Origin: Oscillibacter valericigenes
GTDB taxonomy: Bacteria > Bacillota > Clostridia > Oscillospirales > Oscillospiraceae
Length of the DNA stretch: 64,000 nucleotides
Assembly (NCBI RefSeq): GCF_021531915.1
Contig: NZ_JAFBIV010000002.1
Span: forward strand, 241,853-305,852
Reading direction: 5' to 3'
A program made the position numbers and the translations under genes. This document shows positions 7,602 through 16,211 of this stretch, piece after piece (the first letter of the stretch is position 1; every line of letters begins with the position of its first letter). The notes beneath the pieces are model-generated. The model saw only the letters and a list, made by a program, of their open reading frames with translations. It was not told the DNA's origin and searched no databases.

Positions 7602-8495
7602 ATGAACCTCTCACCTGCCGGCGCCGCCAGGCTGCGGTTGACGGCCTCCATGCTGATCTTCGGCACCATCGGAATCTTCGTCCGGCACATTCCCCTGCCC
7701 TCCAGCGTTATCGCCCTGGTACGGGGCGTGGTGGGCACGGCGTTCCTGCTGCTGTTGACCCGGACACGGAAAACGCCCCTGGACCGCTCCGCTCTCCGGC
7801 GGCGGCTGCCGCTGCTGTGCCTTTCCGGCGTGGCCATCGGCTTCAACTGGATCCTGCTGTTCGAGGCCTACCGCTACACCACCGTGGCCACCGCCACCCT
7901 CTGTTACTATCTGGCGCCGGTATTCGTGATGCTGCTGTCCCCGCTCCTGCTGAAGGAGTCCCTTACCTTACGGAAGGCCCTCTGCATTCTGGGCGCCCTT
8001 TTCGGCATGGTGCTGGTCTTCGGCGTGCTGGAGAGCGGCTTCTCCGGCTCCGGCCAGACTCTGGGAATCCTCTGCGGCCTGGGGGCCGCCGTGCTCTACG
8101 CCGCCGCGGTGCTGATGAATAAAAAGCTCCCCGATGTCCCCGCCTTCGACAAGACCATCCTGCAGTTGGGCGTGGCCGCCCTGGCTCTGCTGCCCTACGT
8201 GCTGGTAACGGAGCGGAACCAGGAGCTGACCTGGACGCCCCTGGGGATCGTACTGCTGCTGGTGGTGGGCATCCTCCACACCAGCGTGGCCTATGCCCTG
8301 TATTTCAGCGCCATCCCCGCGCTCTCCGCCCAGACGGCAGCTCTGTTCAGCTACATCGATCCCGTGTCGGCCATTCTCCTCTCCGCTCTGTTCCTGAAGG
8401 AGCATCTGACTCTTCCCGGTGCCATAGGTGCTCTGCTGGTGCTGGGGTCTACGCTCCTCAGCGAATTGCCCCTGGGGAAAAAGAGCCGGTCCTGA
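7602..8495 (+). CDS. EamA/DMT-family transporter
   Basis: The 297-residue protein has ten predicted membrane helices in two EamA repeats. The first (residues about 10-140) includes IFGTIGIFVRHIPLPSSVI and the second (about 150-290) includes ILHTSVAYALYFSAIPAL and ILLSALFLKEHLTLPG. These proteins export or exchange small metabolites; the substrate cannot be inferred. GGAGGTAG precedes the ATG, with its own promoter upstream and a strong terminator downstream, so it appears monocistronic. Confidence 0.9.
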   Translation: MNLSPAGAARLRLTASMLIFGTIGIFVRHIPLPSSVIALVRGVVGTAFLLLLTRTRKTPLDRSALRRRLPLLCLSGVAIGFNWILLFEAYRYTTVATATLCYYLAPVFVMLLSPLLLKESLTLRKALCILGALFGMVLVFGVLESGFSGSGQTLGILCGLGAAVLYAAAVLMNKKLPDVPAFDKTILQLGVAALALLPYVLVTERNQELTWTPLGIVLLLVVGILHTSVAYALYFSAIPALSAQTAALFSYIDPVSAILLSALFLKEHLTLPGAIGALLVLGSTLLSELPLGKKSRS

Positions 8496-8507
8496 CCGCG
8501 CAAAATA

Positions 8508-8548
8508 ACACCCACCGTTGAAATGAACTGCAGCGGTGGGTGTTTTTC
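8508..8548 (+). terminator. intrinsic terminator of the EamA gene
   Basis: ACACCCACCG and CGGTGGGTGT form a stem around a loop of about 16 bases, followed by TTTTTCTC. Confidence 0.85.
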
Positions 8549-8664
8549 TCATTGGTGTCTGCTTCTCTCTATCTAAAACCTCCCGGTCCCGCCGCAAAGA
8601 CGGCCGTCTGCCTTGCCGCAGCTGCTGCCGCGGGGCCGTCATCGGGTCCGGAAAGGTGTTCCCT

Positions 8665-10020
8665 TTAGCGGAAGAAGTAGTTGAAGATGTCAAAGGGGTT
8701 GGTGTAGTAGTTGCCGTTGTTGCCGGACTGGCTGTTATTGTTCTGGCTCTGCTCCGTCTGGCTGGTCTGCTGGTCGGCCGGTACAGCGCCCCAGGTGATC
8801 TCCACCGTAATGGTCTGGCCGTCCCGGTAGACCGTCAGCGTTGAGGTGTCGCCGGCGGAATACTTCTTCTTTGCCGCGTTCAGATCCTCCACTGTCTTGA
8901 TCTCGGTGTCGTCCACCTTGGTGATAACATCTCCCAGCTTCAATCCCGCCTTCTCGGCGGCGCTGCCCTCTTCCGTGGAGCAGACGAACACACCGCTGGT
9001 GACGCTGTAACGGTACTGGGCCGCCATCTGCTCCGTCATGGACATGGGCGTGATGCCCAGGTAGGGTTTGTTGGTAATATAGCCGTTGGTCATGATGTCC
9101 TGGATCATGGCGATCACATCGTTGATGGGGATGGCGAAGCCCAAGCCTTCCACGGACTCATTTCCGGTGCTGGAATATTTAGCGGACACGATGCCCACCA
9201 CCTCGCCATACTGGTTAAACATGGGGCCGCCGGAGTTGCCGGGGTTGATGGAAGCATCGGTCTGGATCATGTTGAAGGGGGTGCCGTCCACATTGATGGC
9301 CCGGTTCACGCAGGAGACCATGCCGCCGCTCATGGAGAAGGTCAGCTCGCCCAGGGGGTTGCCCACTGCCAGCACATGGTCGCCCACGTTCAGCTTCTCG
9401 CTGTCGCCCAGGGTGACGGGCTGCAGCTCGGTGGCCTCCACCTTGATGACGGCGATATCGTAGTCCTCGTCGCCGCCCACGTACTTTGCCTCATACTCGT
9501 CGCCGTTGTACATGGTGACCTTCACGGTGTCCGCGTCCTTCACCACATGGTAGTTGGTGACGATATAACCGTCCTTGGTCAGCACGAATCCGGAACCGGC
9601 AGAGGCCGTCTGCACGGGCTGGCCGAAGAAGTTGGTGCCGGAGGTGCCGGTGGTATTGATGGACACCACACTGTTGACGTTTGCGGCGTAGACCTCCGCA
9701 TCGCTCATGGCCGTCTTGCCATCCACCTGCTGGATGGCTACCTGGGTGGCGGGACGGTTGCTGACGTTGATGGAGGTCTCATTTTTGCCGAGACCGCCGC
9801 CCAGGGCCCAGACGGCTCCGCCGCCCACGGTGCCGCCCAGCAGGGCGCACACCAGGGCCAGGGCCGTGATCTTCAGGCCCATCCGGTTTTTCTTCACAGG
9901 CTTCATCTCCTGCACGGGCTGCCGGGGCCCGGACTGATATCCGCTGGGTTCAAAGCTCTGACCCGGCTGGTCATCGCTGCTGTAGCTGTAATGGTACAGA
10001 TTGTTTTCGTCCTGATACAT
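8665..10020 (-). CDS. htrA: HtrA/DegP-type membrane-anchored serine protease with PDZ domain
   Basis: The 451-residue protein has a 47-residue cytoplasmic, Gln/Pro-rich N-terminus, one membrane anchor (about 48-72), a trypsin-like protease domain and one PDZ domain (about 330-420). The catalytic triad is visible: His158 in TNYHVV, Asp188 in DYDIAVIKV and Ser263 in GNSGGPMF. The C-terminal tail is Gln/Asn-rich and ends in NPFDIFNYFFR. HtrA degrades misfolded exported proteins, and in Firmicutes is often under envelope-stress control. It is a single gene, divergent from the FAD oxidoreductase. AAGGAGGCACC lies before the ATG. Confidence 0.95.
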   Translation of the reverse strand: MYQDENNLYHYSYSSDDQPGQSFEPSGYQSGPRQPVQEMKPVKKNRMGLKITALALVCALLGGTVGGGAVWALGGGLGKNETSINVSNRPATQVAIQQVDGKTAMSDAEVYAANVNSVVSINTTGTSGTNFFGQPVQTASAGSGFVLTKDGYIVTNYHVVKDADTVKVTMYNGDEYEAKYVGGDEDYDIAVIKVEATELQPVTLGDSEKLNVGDHVLAVGNPLGELTFSMSGGMVSCVNRAINVDGTPFNMIQTDASINPGNSGGPMFNQYGEVVGIVSAKYSSTGNESVEGLGFAIPINDVIAMIQDIMTNGYITNKPYLGITPMSMTEQMAAQYRYSVTSGVFVCSTEEGSAAEKAGLKLGDVITKVDDTEIKTVEDLNAAKKKYSAGDTSTLTVYRDGQTITVEITWGAVPADQQTSQTEQSQNNNSQSGNNGNYYTNPFDIFNYFFR

Positions 10021-10211
10021 ACAGGGTGCCTCCTTCAGTGTATAAATACTAACAATTTATTATGACAAAACTATGAAATGAATTTGTACGGTCTTTGAAT
10101 TCTGATTCCTTCCTGAACCTTTGTCTGCAGTATAAAGGCCGTAACTTAAAAAAGTCTGAAAGAAGTTTTAAACAATTGTGAACGCTTTCTATTTCCGCAG
10201 TTCCAAATCTG

Positions 10212-10220
10212 TGGTAAAAT
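10212..10220 (+). promoter_or_regulatory. extended -10 promoter for the FAD oxidoreductase operon
   Basis: TGG-TAAAAT (TG motif at 10212-10213, -10 at 10215-10220) is present. The -35 region is poor. Transcription would start about 25 bases before the GTG start codon. Confidence 0.55.
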
Positions 10221-10251
10221 AACGCCGTGATCGCAAAAAGGAGATACTGCC

Positions 10252-11850
10252 GTGCTGAAAGTAGAAAACATCAAACTGTCTCCCGGCGCGGATATGGGCT
10301 CCCTGTCCGCCGAGACGGCCCGTATCCTGAAGGTCCGGGAAAAGGACATTCTGTCCCTGCGGGTGCTGCGCCGCAGCGTGGACGCCCGGGAGGGCGTGTC
10401 CATGGTATACACCGTAGAGGCCGGTGTGAAAAACGAGACCGACGTTTTGAAGCGGTGCCATAAAAAGGTCTCCCGCATGGAGCGGACTCCCGGCTATCTG
10501 CTGCCTGCACCTATGAAGCCTCCGGCCATCCCGCCGGTGGTGGTGGGGGCCGGACCCGGCGGCCTGTTCGCCGCCCTGGTGCTGGCCCGGGCGGGTCTCA
10601 AGCCCATTCTGCTGGAGCGGGGCCGCCCGGTGGAGCGGCGGAAGGCCGACGTGGACCGCTTCTGGGCCACGGGGGAATTGGACCTCACCAGCAACGTCCA
10701 GTTCGGCGAGGGCGGCGCCGGGGCCTTTTCCGACGGCAAGCTGAACACCGGCACCAAGGATATCCGTCACCGCTTCATTCTGGAGACCCTGGTGTCCCAC
10801 GGCGCACCGGAGGATATCCTGATGGATGCCAAGCCCCATGTGGGCACCGATTACCTGCACATTGTCCTGCAAAATCTGCGAAAAGAGCTGCTGGCCCTGG
10901 GGGCGGATATCCGCTTTGAAAGCCGCCTGACGGACCTGGACGTCCGGGACGGACGGCTGGCGGGCATCACCGTGGAGGGCCCTGAGGGAACCTACACCCT
11001 CCCCTGCCGCCATCTGGTGCTGTGCCCCGGCCACTCCGCCCGGGACACCTTTGAAATGCTGTACAGCCGGGGCGTCCCCATGGAGGCCAAGCCCTTCGCC
11101 GTGGGCGTCCGCATTGAGCAGCGACAATCGGACTGCGATGCCGCCCAGTACAAGCAGTACGCCGGACACCCCGGCCTGCCCGCCTCCACCTACAAGCTGT
11201 CCTGCCACCTGCCAAACGGCCGCTCCACCTTCTCCTTCTGCGTCTGCCCCGGCGGCGAGGTGGTGGCTGCCGCCTCGGAGGAGGGCCGGGTGGTCACCAA
11301 CGGCATGAGCGAATTTGCCCGGGACAAGGAGAACATCAACGGCGCGTTGCTGGTGAACGTCACCCCGGAGGACTTCGACGGCGACGGCTCCCCCTTGGCG
11401 GGCATTCAGTTCCAGCGGAAGCTGGAGGAGGCTGCCTACACCCTGGGAGGCGGCGGCTACCGGGCGCCTGCCCAGCGGGTGGAGGACTTTCTCCTGAAGC
11501 GTCCCTCCACGGGACCGGGCCGGGTACAACCCAGCTACCGCCCCGGCGTCACATGGGCCAATCTGTGGAACTGCCTGCCCCCCTTCGTGGCAGAGGCCAT
11601 GGCCCAGGCATTGCCCGTTCTGGGACGAAAGCTGAAGGGCTACGACCAGCCCGACGCGGTGCTCACCGCCGTGGAGAGCCGCAGTTCCTCCCCCGTCCGC
11701 ATTCCCAGAGACGAAACGTATCAATCGGCTGTCCGGGGCCTGTATCCCTGCGGCGAAGGAGCCGGGTATGCCGGCGGAATCCTCTCCGCTGCTGCCGACG
11801 GCATGCGCTGCGCCGAACATATCTGTCGATCCATCTCTCAGGAGGGTTAA
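10252..11850 (+). CDS. FAD-dependent oxidoreductase (NAD(FAD)-utilizing dehydrogenase family)
   Basis: The 532-residue flavoprotein starts with a family-specific domain of about 90 residues (RVLRRSVDAREGVSMVYTVE). The dinucleotide-binding motif GAGPGGLFAALVLARAGL follows near residue 99 and a C-terminal FAD motif, YPCGEGAGYAGGILSAAADG, near residue 502. GEGGAGAFSDGKLNTG is characteristic of this bacterial family, often annotated as an uncharacterised FAD-dependent dehydrogenase. The reaction is unknown. It starts with GTG after AAAAGGAG. The following 2-hydroxyacid dehydrogenase gene begins three bases after its stop, so the two form an operon. Confidence 0.88.
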   Translation: MLKVENIKLSPGADMGSLSAETARILKVREKDILSLRVLRRSVDAREGVSMVYTVEAGVKNETDVLKRCHKKVSRMERTPGYLLPAPMKPPAIPPVVVGAGPGGLFAALVLARAGLKPILLERGRPVERRKADVDRFWATGELDLTSNVQFGEGGAGAFSDGKLNTGTKDIRHRFILETLVSHGAPEDILMDAKPHVGTDYLHIVLQNLRKELLALGADIRFESRLTDLDVRDGRLAGITVEGPEGTYTLPCRHLVLCPGHSARDTFEMLYSRGVPMEAKPFAVGVRIEQRQSDCDAAQYKQYAGHPGLPASTYKLSCHLPNGRSTFSFCVCPGGEVVAAASEEGRVVTNGMSEFARDKENINGALLVNVTPEDFDGDGSPLAGIQFQRKLEEAAYTLGGGGYRAPAQRVEDFLLKRPSTGPGRVQPSYRPGVTWANLWNCLPPFVAEAMAQALPVLGRKLKGYDQPDAVLTAVESRSSSPVRIPRDETYQSAVRGLYPCGEGAGYAGGILSAAADGMRCAEHICRSISQEG

Positions 11851-11853
11851 GCT

Positions 11854-12825
11854 ATGAACCGTAATATTTGTATCTATCAGGAATTTCTGACGGACGCCCA
11901 CAAGGCGCAGATTCAGAAAGCCAGCGAGGAGCTGGGCTTCGTACCCCATTTCTTTACCCTGGACCAGTTCGAGGAGGCCAGGGCCTGCCTGCAGGGCTGC
12001 GAGGTGCTGTACGCCCACTCTCCGGACCTGCTGCGAACGGCTCCCTCTTCCTTGAAGTGGTACTGCTGCTCCTTTGCGGGGGTGGACCCCTACTGCAAGG
12101 ACCCGGCCATCTTTGCAAATCCCGACTGCATTCTGACCAACTCCAATGTCTACGGCGTCACCATTGCCGAACACGTGGTGATGGTCACCCTGATGCTCCT
12201 GCGGCGGATGCCGGAGTATGAGGAAGTGGTGCGGAACCAAAGCTGGTCCAACCAACTGCCCATCCGTTCCATCCGGGACAACGAGTTCACCATCCTGGGC
12301 ACCGGCAACATCGGCATCAACGTGGCGGACCGGATGCGGGGCATGGGCGCGGCCAAGATCATCGGCCTCAGCCGCTCCGGCAAGCCCCACCCGGCCTTTG
12401 ACGAGGTACATCCCATCGCAGACCTGGACCGTGTCCTGCCGGACACAAAAATTCTGGTCATGGCCCTGCCCGGCACGGCGGAGACCATCCACATCCTGAA
12501 CCGGGAGCGCATCGCCCTGCTGCCCAAGGACGCCTACGTCATCAACGTGGGCCGTGGCACCGCCATCGAGCAGGAGCCCCTGATGGAGGCTCTGAACGCG
12601 GGCCGCATCGCCGGCGCCGCCCTGGACGTGATGGACCCCGAGCCCCTGCCCGCCGACCATCCCCTGTGGGCCACCAAGAATCTGATCCTGACGCCCCACG
12701 TCTCCGGCAACATGACCCTGGGCTATACCTGCGACACCAACGTGGCCATGTTCTGCGAGGACCTGAAAAATTATGCCGCCGGACGGCCGCTGAATGGGTT
12801 TGTGGACCGGACAAAGGGATATTAA
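11854..12825 (+). CDS. NAD-dependent D-2-hydroxyacid dehydrogenase family protein
   Basis: The 323-residue protein has the two-domain D-2-hydroxyacid dehydrogenase fold. The NAD-binding motif is GTGNIGINVADRM near residue 148. The catalytic arginine lies in INVGRGTAIEQEPLMEAL and the glutamate in DPEPLPADHPLW. The acid-base histidine is in LTPHVSGNMT near residue 286. The N-terminal part is poorly conserved, so the substrate (lactate, glycerate, phosphoglycerate or other) is open. It lies directly behind the FAD oxidoreductase with GGAGGG bridging the stop and start. The gene ends immediately before a long intergenic repeat. Confidence 0.9.
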   Translation: MNRNICIYQEFLTDAHKAQIQKASEELGFVPHFFTLDQFEEARACLQGCEVLYAHSPDLLRTAPSSLKWYCCSFAGVDPYCKDPAIFANPDCILTNSNVYGVTIAEHVVMVTLMLLRRMPEYEEVVRNQSWSNQLPIRSIRDNEFTILGTGNIGINVADRMRGMGAAKIIGLSRSGKPHPAFDEVHPIADLDRVLPDTKILVMALPGTAETIHILNRERIALLPKDAYVINVGRGTAIEQEPLMEALNAGRIAGAALDVMDPEPLPADHPLWATKNLILTPHVSGNMTLGYTCDTNVAMFCEDLKNYAAGRPLNGFVDRTKGY

Positions 12826-12827
12826 GC

Positions 12828-13445
12828 AATGTCCCCTGAACCAGGGGACGGGAATTTGAACCCCCCATTTTCTTTGGGTTGCGCCCAAAGAAAACGGGCC
12901 GTTCACGGTCCAAAAGAAAGGCGCTCAGGCGGCTCAACTTGACACAGAGGTGTCAAGTTGCCCGCAAATACGAAAGTTGCCGTGGCCGGCGCCCATGTAA
13001 GCTGACAGTCTCCTACCGAGTGCGCCGGACATCGGCAAAACTCGGATAGAACACCCCGCATCTGATATTTCCGACTTTCTTTCGGGGTGGTAGACGCATG
13101 GACTTTCTTCTGTTTCCGCTGCCGCTCCCGATATGATTTCGAAAGCCGCTCCGCACTTCCAAATGCGGGGCAACACCATCTCTGTTCCCCAAGACTCAAG
13201 CGCACCCGGTACAGGCCTGCAAGTCTGCACCGCAACGATCACGGCAACTCCGGTTCTTCTCTTTTGGACCGCCCAGCGGCCCGTTTGTCTCCGGCCAAGA
13301 GCCGCCGCTTTGCGGCGGTTGGCTCCGACACGCGCCTGCGGGCGCAGTCTTTTCGGCGCTGTCGAAAAGAAAATGGGGGTTCATTCCCCGCGCCGCAAAG
13401 CGGCGCCACCCCCGCCCCCTGTCAAGGGGATCCCACATCAAGGAG
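12828..13445. repeat. long composite intergenic repeat, copy A
   Basis: A non-coding stretch of about 620 bp fills the gap between the dehydrogenase and the alcohol dehydrogenase. Its left end (CCCCCCATTTTCTTTGGG, GGGCCGTTCACGGTCC) matches the left end of copy C at 63.0 kb. Its right part carries CACCATCTCTGTT and GCGCACCCGGTACAG, which are also in copy C and, reversed, in copy B at 20.1 kb. The left half (AGTTGCCGTGGCCGG, GAGTGCGCC) resembles the reverse complement of the right half, so the element is two inverted modules. Open frames inside are not conserved between copies. Confidence 0.8.
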
Positions 13446-13453
13446 GTATTTCC

Positions 13454-14635
13454 ATGAACAATTTCACCTTTTATGCCCCCACCCTCTTCGCCTTCGGCGA
13501 CGGCGAAGAGCAAAACACCGGTGCCCTGGTGCGCCTCTTTGGCGGCACCAACGTCCTGCTGGTCTACGGCGGCGGCTCCGTGAAGCGCAACGGCGCCTAC
13601 GACGCCGTCACCGCGTCTCTGAAAGAAGCCGGACTCCCCTGGGCGGAACTCAGCGGCATCCAGGCCAATCCCCGCAGCGGCAAGGTCCGGGAGGGCATCG
13701 ACCTGGTCCGCCGGGAAGGCTGCGACTTCCTGCTGGCCCTGGGCGGCGGCAGCGTCATCGACACCGCCAAGGCCATCGGCTTCGGTGCGGGCTATGACGG
13801 CGACTTCTGGGATTTCTTCACCGGAAAGGCGAAAATTGAGACCACCCTCCCCGTGGGCGTTGTGCTGACCATCGCCGCCGCGGGCAGCGAGGGCAGCGAC
13901 AGCTGCGTCATCACCCGGGAGGAGGGCAACCTGAAATGGGGCTGCCCCAAGACGGACGTCATCCGGCCCAAGTTCGCCGTGCTGAACCCCCGCTACACCT
14001 GCTCCCTGCCCGCCTATCAGCTGGCCAGCGGCGCGGTAGACATGATGGCCCACATCTGCGAGCGGTACTTCACCAATACTCCAGACGTGGGGCTCACGGA
14101 CCGGCTGTGCGAGGCCCTGCTGAAAACCATCGTGGAGGCCGCTCCCAAGGCCATCGCCCAGCCGGAGGACTACGCCTCCCACGCCGACCTGATGTGGGCG
14201 GGGATGCTGGCCCACAACAACTCCTGCGGCGTGGGCCGGGTCCAGGACTGGGCCAGTCACCAGATGGAGCACGAGCTGTCCGCCTTCTACGACTGCGCCC
14301 ACGGCGCGGGTCTGGCGGTGGTGATGCCCGCCTGGATGGAGTATGTCTGTGACCATGACGTGCTGCGCTTCGCCCGCTTCGCCGTCAACGTGTTCGGCTG
14401 CGAGATGGACTTCGCCCACCCCGAACACACCGCCAGAGAGGGTATCGCCCGCCTGCGGGAATTCTTCCGCTCCATCGGCATGCCCACCACCCTGGAGGAT
14501 GTGGGCGGCAAGGCGGAGGACATCCCCGCTATGGCGGCCCACCGGGCGGAGAAGCCAAACGGCTTCCCCTTCGGCGGCTTCGTGAAGATCGGCCCCGAGG
14601 AGATGCAGGCCATCCTGCGGCGGACCGCCCAATAA
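13454..14635 (+). CDS. iron-containing alcohol dehydrogenase (YqhD/BdhA-like)
   Basis: The 393-residue protein belongs to the group III Fe-dependent alcohol dehydrogenases, close to the NADPH-dependent butanol/aldehyde reductases. YGGGSVKRNGAYD and LALGGGSVIDTAKAIGFGA form the nucleotide-binding Rossmann part (residues about 33-110). The metal ligands lie in DMMAHICERYF and in the two histidine-containing segments WASHQMEHELSAFYDCAHGAGL. AGGAGGTATTTCC precedes ATG 13454; the longer open frame upstream runs into the repeat and is rejected. It probably reduces aldehydes during fermentation or detoxification. No operon partner is seen. Confidence 0.93.
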   Translation: MNNFTFYAPTLFAFGDGEEQNTGALVRLFGGTNVLLVYGGGSVKRNGAYDAVTASLKEAGLPWAELSGIQANPRSGKVREGIDLVRREGCDFLLALGGGSVIDTAKAIGFGAGYDGDFWDFFTGKAKIETTLPVGVVLTIAAAGSEGSDSCVITREEGNLKWGCPKTDVIRPKFAVLNPRYTCSLPAYQLASGAVDMMAHICERYFTNTPDVGLTDRLCEALLKTIVEAAPKAIAQPEDYASHADLMWAGMLAHNNSCGVGRVQDWASHQMEHELSAFYDCAHGAGLAVVMPAWMEYVCDHDVLRFARFAVNVFGCEMDFAHPEHTAREGIARLREFFRSIGMPTTLEDVGGKAEDIPAMAAHRAEKPNGFPFGGFVKIGPEEMQAILRRTAQ

Positions 14636-14640
14636 AAAGT

Positions 14641-14895
14641 CATAACCACCGGCTAAGCCGGTGGCTTGAGTTGGCCCTATAAGGGCCTATTGCCGGCAAG
14701 CATCTCAAGACGCACTGAAATTTATTTCGCTTGCATCACTTGCCCCACAGCCCGTAAACGGGCGATTCCTGTTCTAACGGAAGCTTTCTATTATTGAAAG
14801 CTTTCTGTTAGCAGCTCGCTTCGCTCGATGCTTGAAGCTAAAGCTTTTTTACGGGACACCTCCACCGGCAAAGCCGGTGGTTTCCGTAACCAACA
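14641..14895. mobile_element. non-autonomous IS200/IS605-type element (PATE-like)
   Basis: About 250 bp bounded by near-identical subterminal palindromes, CCACCGGC-taa-GCCGGTGG at 14646-14664 and CCACCGGC-aaa-GCCGGTGG at 14862-14880. Such hairpins are recognised by TnpA of the IS200/IS605 family. A further stem (GAAGCTTTCTATTATTGAAAGCTTTC) lies inside. No tnpA or tnpB coding sequence is present, so any movement needs a transposase in trans. It lies directly after the alcohol dehydrogenase stop, and its first hairpin may double as a terminator. Confidence 0.7.
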
Positions 14896-14896
14896 A

Positions 14897-14925
14897 AAAA
14901 GCGGACTCCTTTCGGAATCCGCTTG
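14897..14925 (-). terminator. intrinsic terminator of the 19-codon gene
   Basis: On the minus strand AAGCGGATTCC, a GAAA tetraloop and GGAGTCCGCTT are followed by a run of T residues. It begins about 22 bases after the stop codon at 14948. Confidence 0.85.
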
Positions 14926-14947
14926 AAACTTCTGGGAACGCTGAAAA

Positions 14948-15007
14948 TCAGCGAGTCAGGCACATGGCACCGCCCAGCACGATGATGGAAATAGCCGCGT
15001 ACAGCAT
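14948..15007 (-). CDS. 19-residue hydrophobic micropeptide
   Basis: Reading leftward from ATG 15007, the frame encodes MLYAAISIIVLGGAMCLTR and stops at 14948. A very strong ribosome-binding site, AAGGAGGT, lies seven bases upstream. An extended -10 (TGG-TATCCT, 15042-15047) lies further upstream, and a strong terminator follows. So this is a compact free-standing transcription unit of about 140 nt. The peptide could form one short membrane helix. I do not recognise a family; it could be a small membrane peptide or a toxin-like peptide. A leader-peptide role is unlikely because no gene follows on that strand. Confidence 0.6.
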   Translation of the reverse strand: MLYAAISIIVLGGAMCLTR

Positions 15008-15041
15008 GTGGGGCACCTCCTTCTTTCTTGATGTTGGATAC

Positions 15042-15050
15042 AGGATACCA
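15042..15050 (-). promoter_or_regulatory. extended -10 promoter for the micropeptide
   Basis: Minus-strand TGG-TATCCT; the -35 match is weak. Position fits a leader of about 28 bases before ATG 15007. Confidence 0.4.
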
Positions 15051-15263
15051 CGTTTTTCTACAAAAGACATTCAATATCTTGCCGGGTTTGCCCTTGTTTT
15101 TCGTTGTTAGTTCTGACGGTTTTTTGCCTCTATTTTTGTGGAAAACCCTTGATTTCCAAGGCTTTTTCCAACTGCCAACCCAATGCGTTCCCCTCTGTGC
15201 CCCTGCCGCCCGTTTTTATAACTTCTTGCGTTTTCCCGCAGTTTCATTGGAAAGGAGCCCTAT

Positions 15264-16154
15264 ATGCAGGACCCCCAGGTTCAATGCTTTATCAAGCGGA
15301 AGTACAAGCCCGCCTTCACCCAGGACACCATGCCCCGGCTGCTGTACGTCAGCCGCCGCCCTCCCGTTCAGGAGGCCCGCCCCCGGCTGCTCCACGCCCA
15401 TCCGGAGTTTGCGGAGGTATTGCTGATCGATCAGGGAACCCCACGGTTTCTGATCGGAGAGGCCGCCTATGACACAAAGCCGGGTGACCTGCTGCTGATC
15501 AACAGCGGCGTGGTCCACGACGAGCTCAGTGACAGTCCCTTCGGCAGCTGGTGCATCGCCGTGGCGGGACTGCGGCTGCCCGGCCTGCGGGAGAACGCGC
15601 TGGTGCCTGACGACGCTCCGGCGGTCTATCCGGTGGGCGACGAGCTGCCGGACCTGCGGGCGCTGTATGACATCATGCACCGCTACATTTCCGCCGACCG
15701 GCCGGACTGCGAGGCCTTCTGCCACCGCCTCATGCTGGCCCTGCTGGACCGGGTTCTGACCATCACCGGCTCCACCACCCTGCGGCTGCCGGTGGACACG
15801 GAGCCCGCTTCCCTGGGCCATCAGGTGCAGGAATATATCGACCGCCATTACAGCGAGCCCCTGACCCTGCAGGCTCTGGGGGACGCCCTCCACGCCAGCC
15901 CCTACTATCTCTCCCACGTGTTCAAGGAGGTCAGCGGCTACTCCCCCATGCAGTACCTCACCCGCCGCCGCATCGGTGAGGCCCAGAACCTGCTGCTGGA
16001 GACGGATCTGCCCATCTCCCGCATCGCGGAGCTGGTGGGCTACGAGACCCAGAATTACTTCAACCTGCAATTCTCCAAGCATGTAGGGATGCCCCCCAGA
16101 AAATTCCGCCAGTCCCTCCACGGAGAGACCGGAAACGGAAGCGAGACGCCATGA
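15264..16154 (+). CDS. AraC-family transcriptional regulator with cupin sensor domain
   Basis: The 296-residue protein has an N-terminal cupin-like fold (residues about 20-110, with HAHPEFAEVLLIDQGTPRF and TKPGDLLLINSGVVHDE). The C-terminal region (about 195-290) holds two AraC helix-turn-helix units: LTLQALGDALHASPYYLSHVFKEVSGYSPMQYL-type first helix pair, then ISRIAELVGYETQNYFNLQFSKHVGMPP. Such regulators usually sense sugars or small acids. AAAGGAGCC precedes the ATG. It is convergent with the MATE gene at 16212 and separated from it by a bidirectional terminator, so its target is not obvious from position. Confidence 0.92.
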   Translation: MQDPQVQCFIKRKYKPAFTQDTMPRLLYVSRRPPVQEARPRLLHAHPEFAEVLLIDQGTPRFLIGEAAYDTKPGDLLLINSGVVHDELSDSPFGSWCIAVAGLRLPGLRENALVPDDAPAVYPVGDELPDLRALYDIMHRYISADRPDCEAFCHRLMLALLDRVLTITGSTTLRLPVDTEPASLGHQVQEYIDRHYSEPLTLQALGDALHASPYYLSHVFKEVSGYSPMQYLTRRRIGEAQNLLLETDLPISRIAELVGYETQNYFNLQFSKHVGMPPRKFRQSLHGETGNGSETP

Positions 16155-16192
16155 AAAATTTCCCGGAGGCAGGTTGCCTCCGGGAAATTTTT
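16154..16192. terminator. bidirectional intrinsic terminator
   Basis: AAAAATTTCCCGGAGGCA pairs with TGCCTCCGGGAAATTTTT across a tiny loop. It separates convergent araC-type and MATE genes. Confidence 0.9.
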
Positions 16193-16211
16193 AGGTATCG
16201 GAAAATCCGGC

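Noticed and set aside
8560..8664. GC-rich inverted sequence after htrA considered as its terminator
   Set aside because: GACGGCC and GGCCGTC arms are far apart and no T tract is present, so support is too weak.
10189..12906. 905-codon leftward open frame opposite the FAD oxidoreductase and dehydrogenase genes
   Set aside because: It mirrors two well-supported enzymes, has no ribosome-binding site and no recognisable domain; a by-product of high GC.
12903..13420. Open frames inside composite repeat copy A, seemingly up to 130 codons
   Set aside because: They are not conserved in copies B and C, have no ribosome-binding sites, and one merely extends the alcohol dehydrogenase frame upstream.
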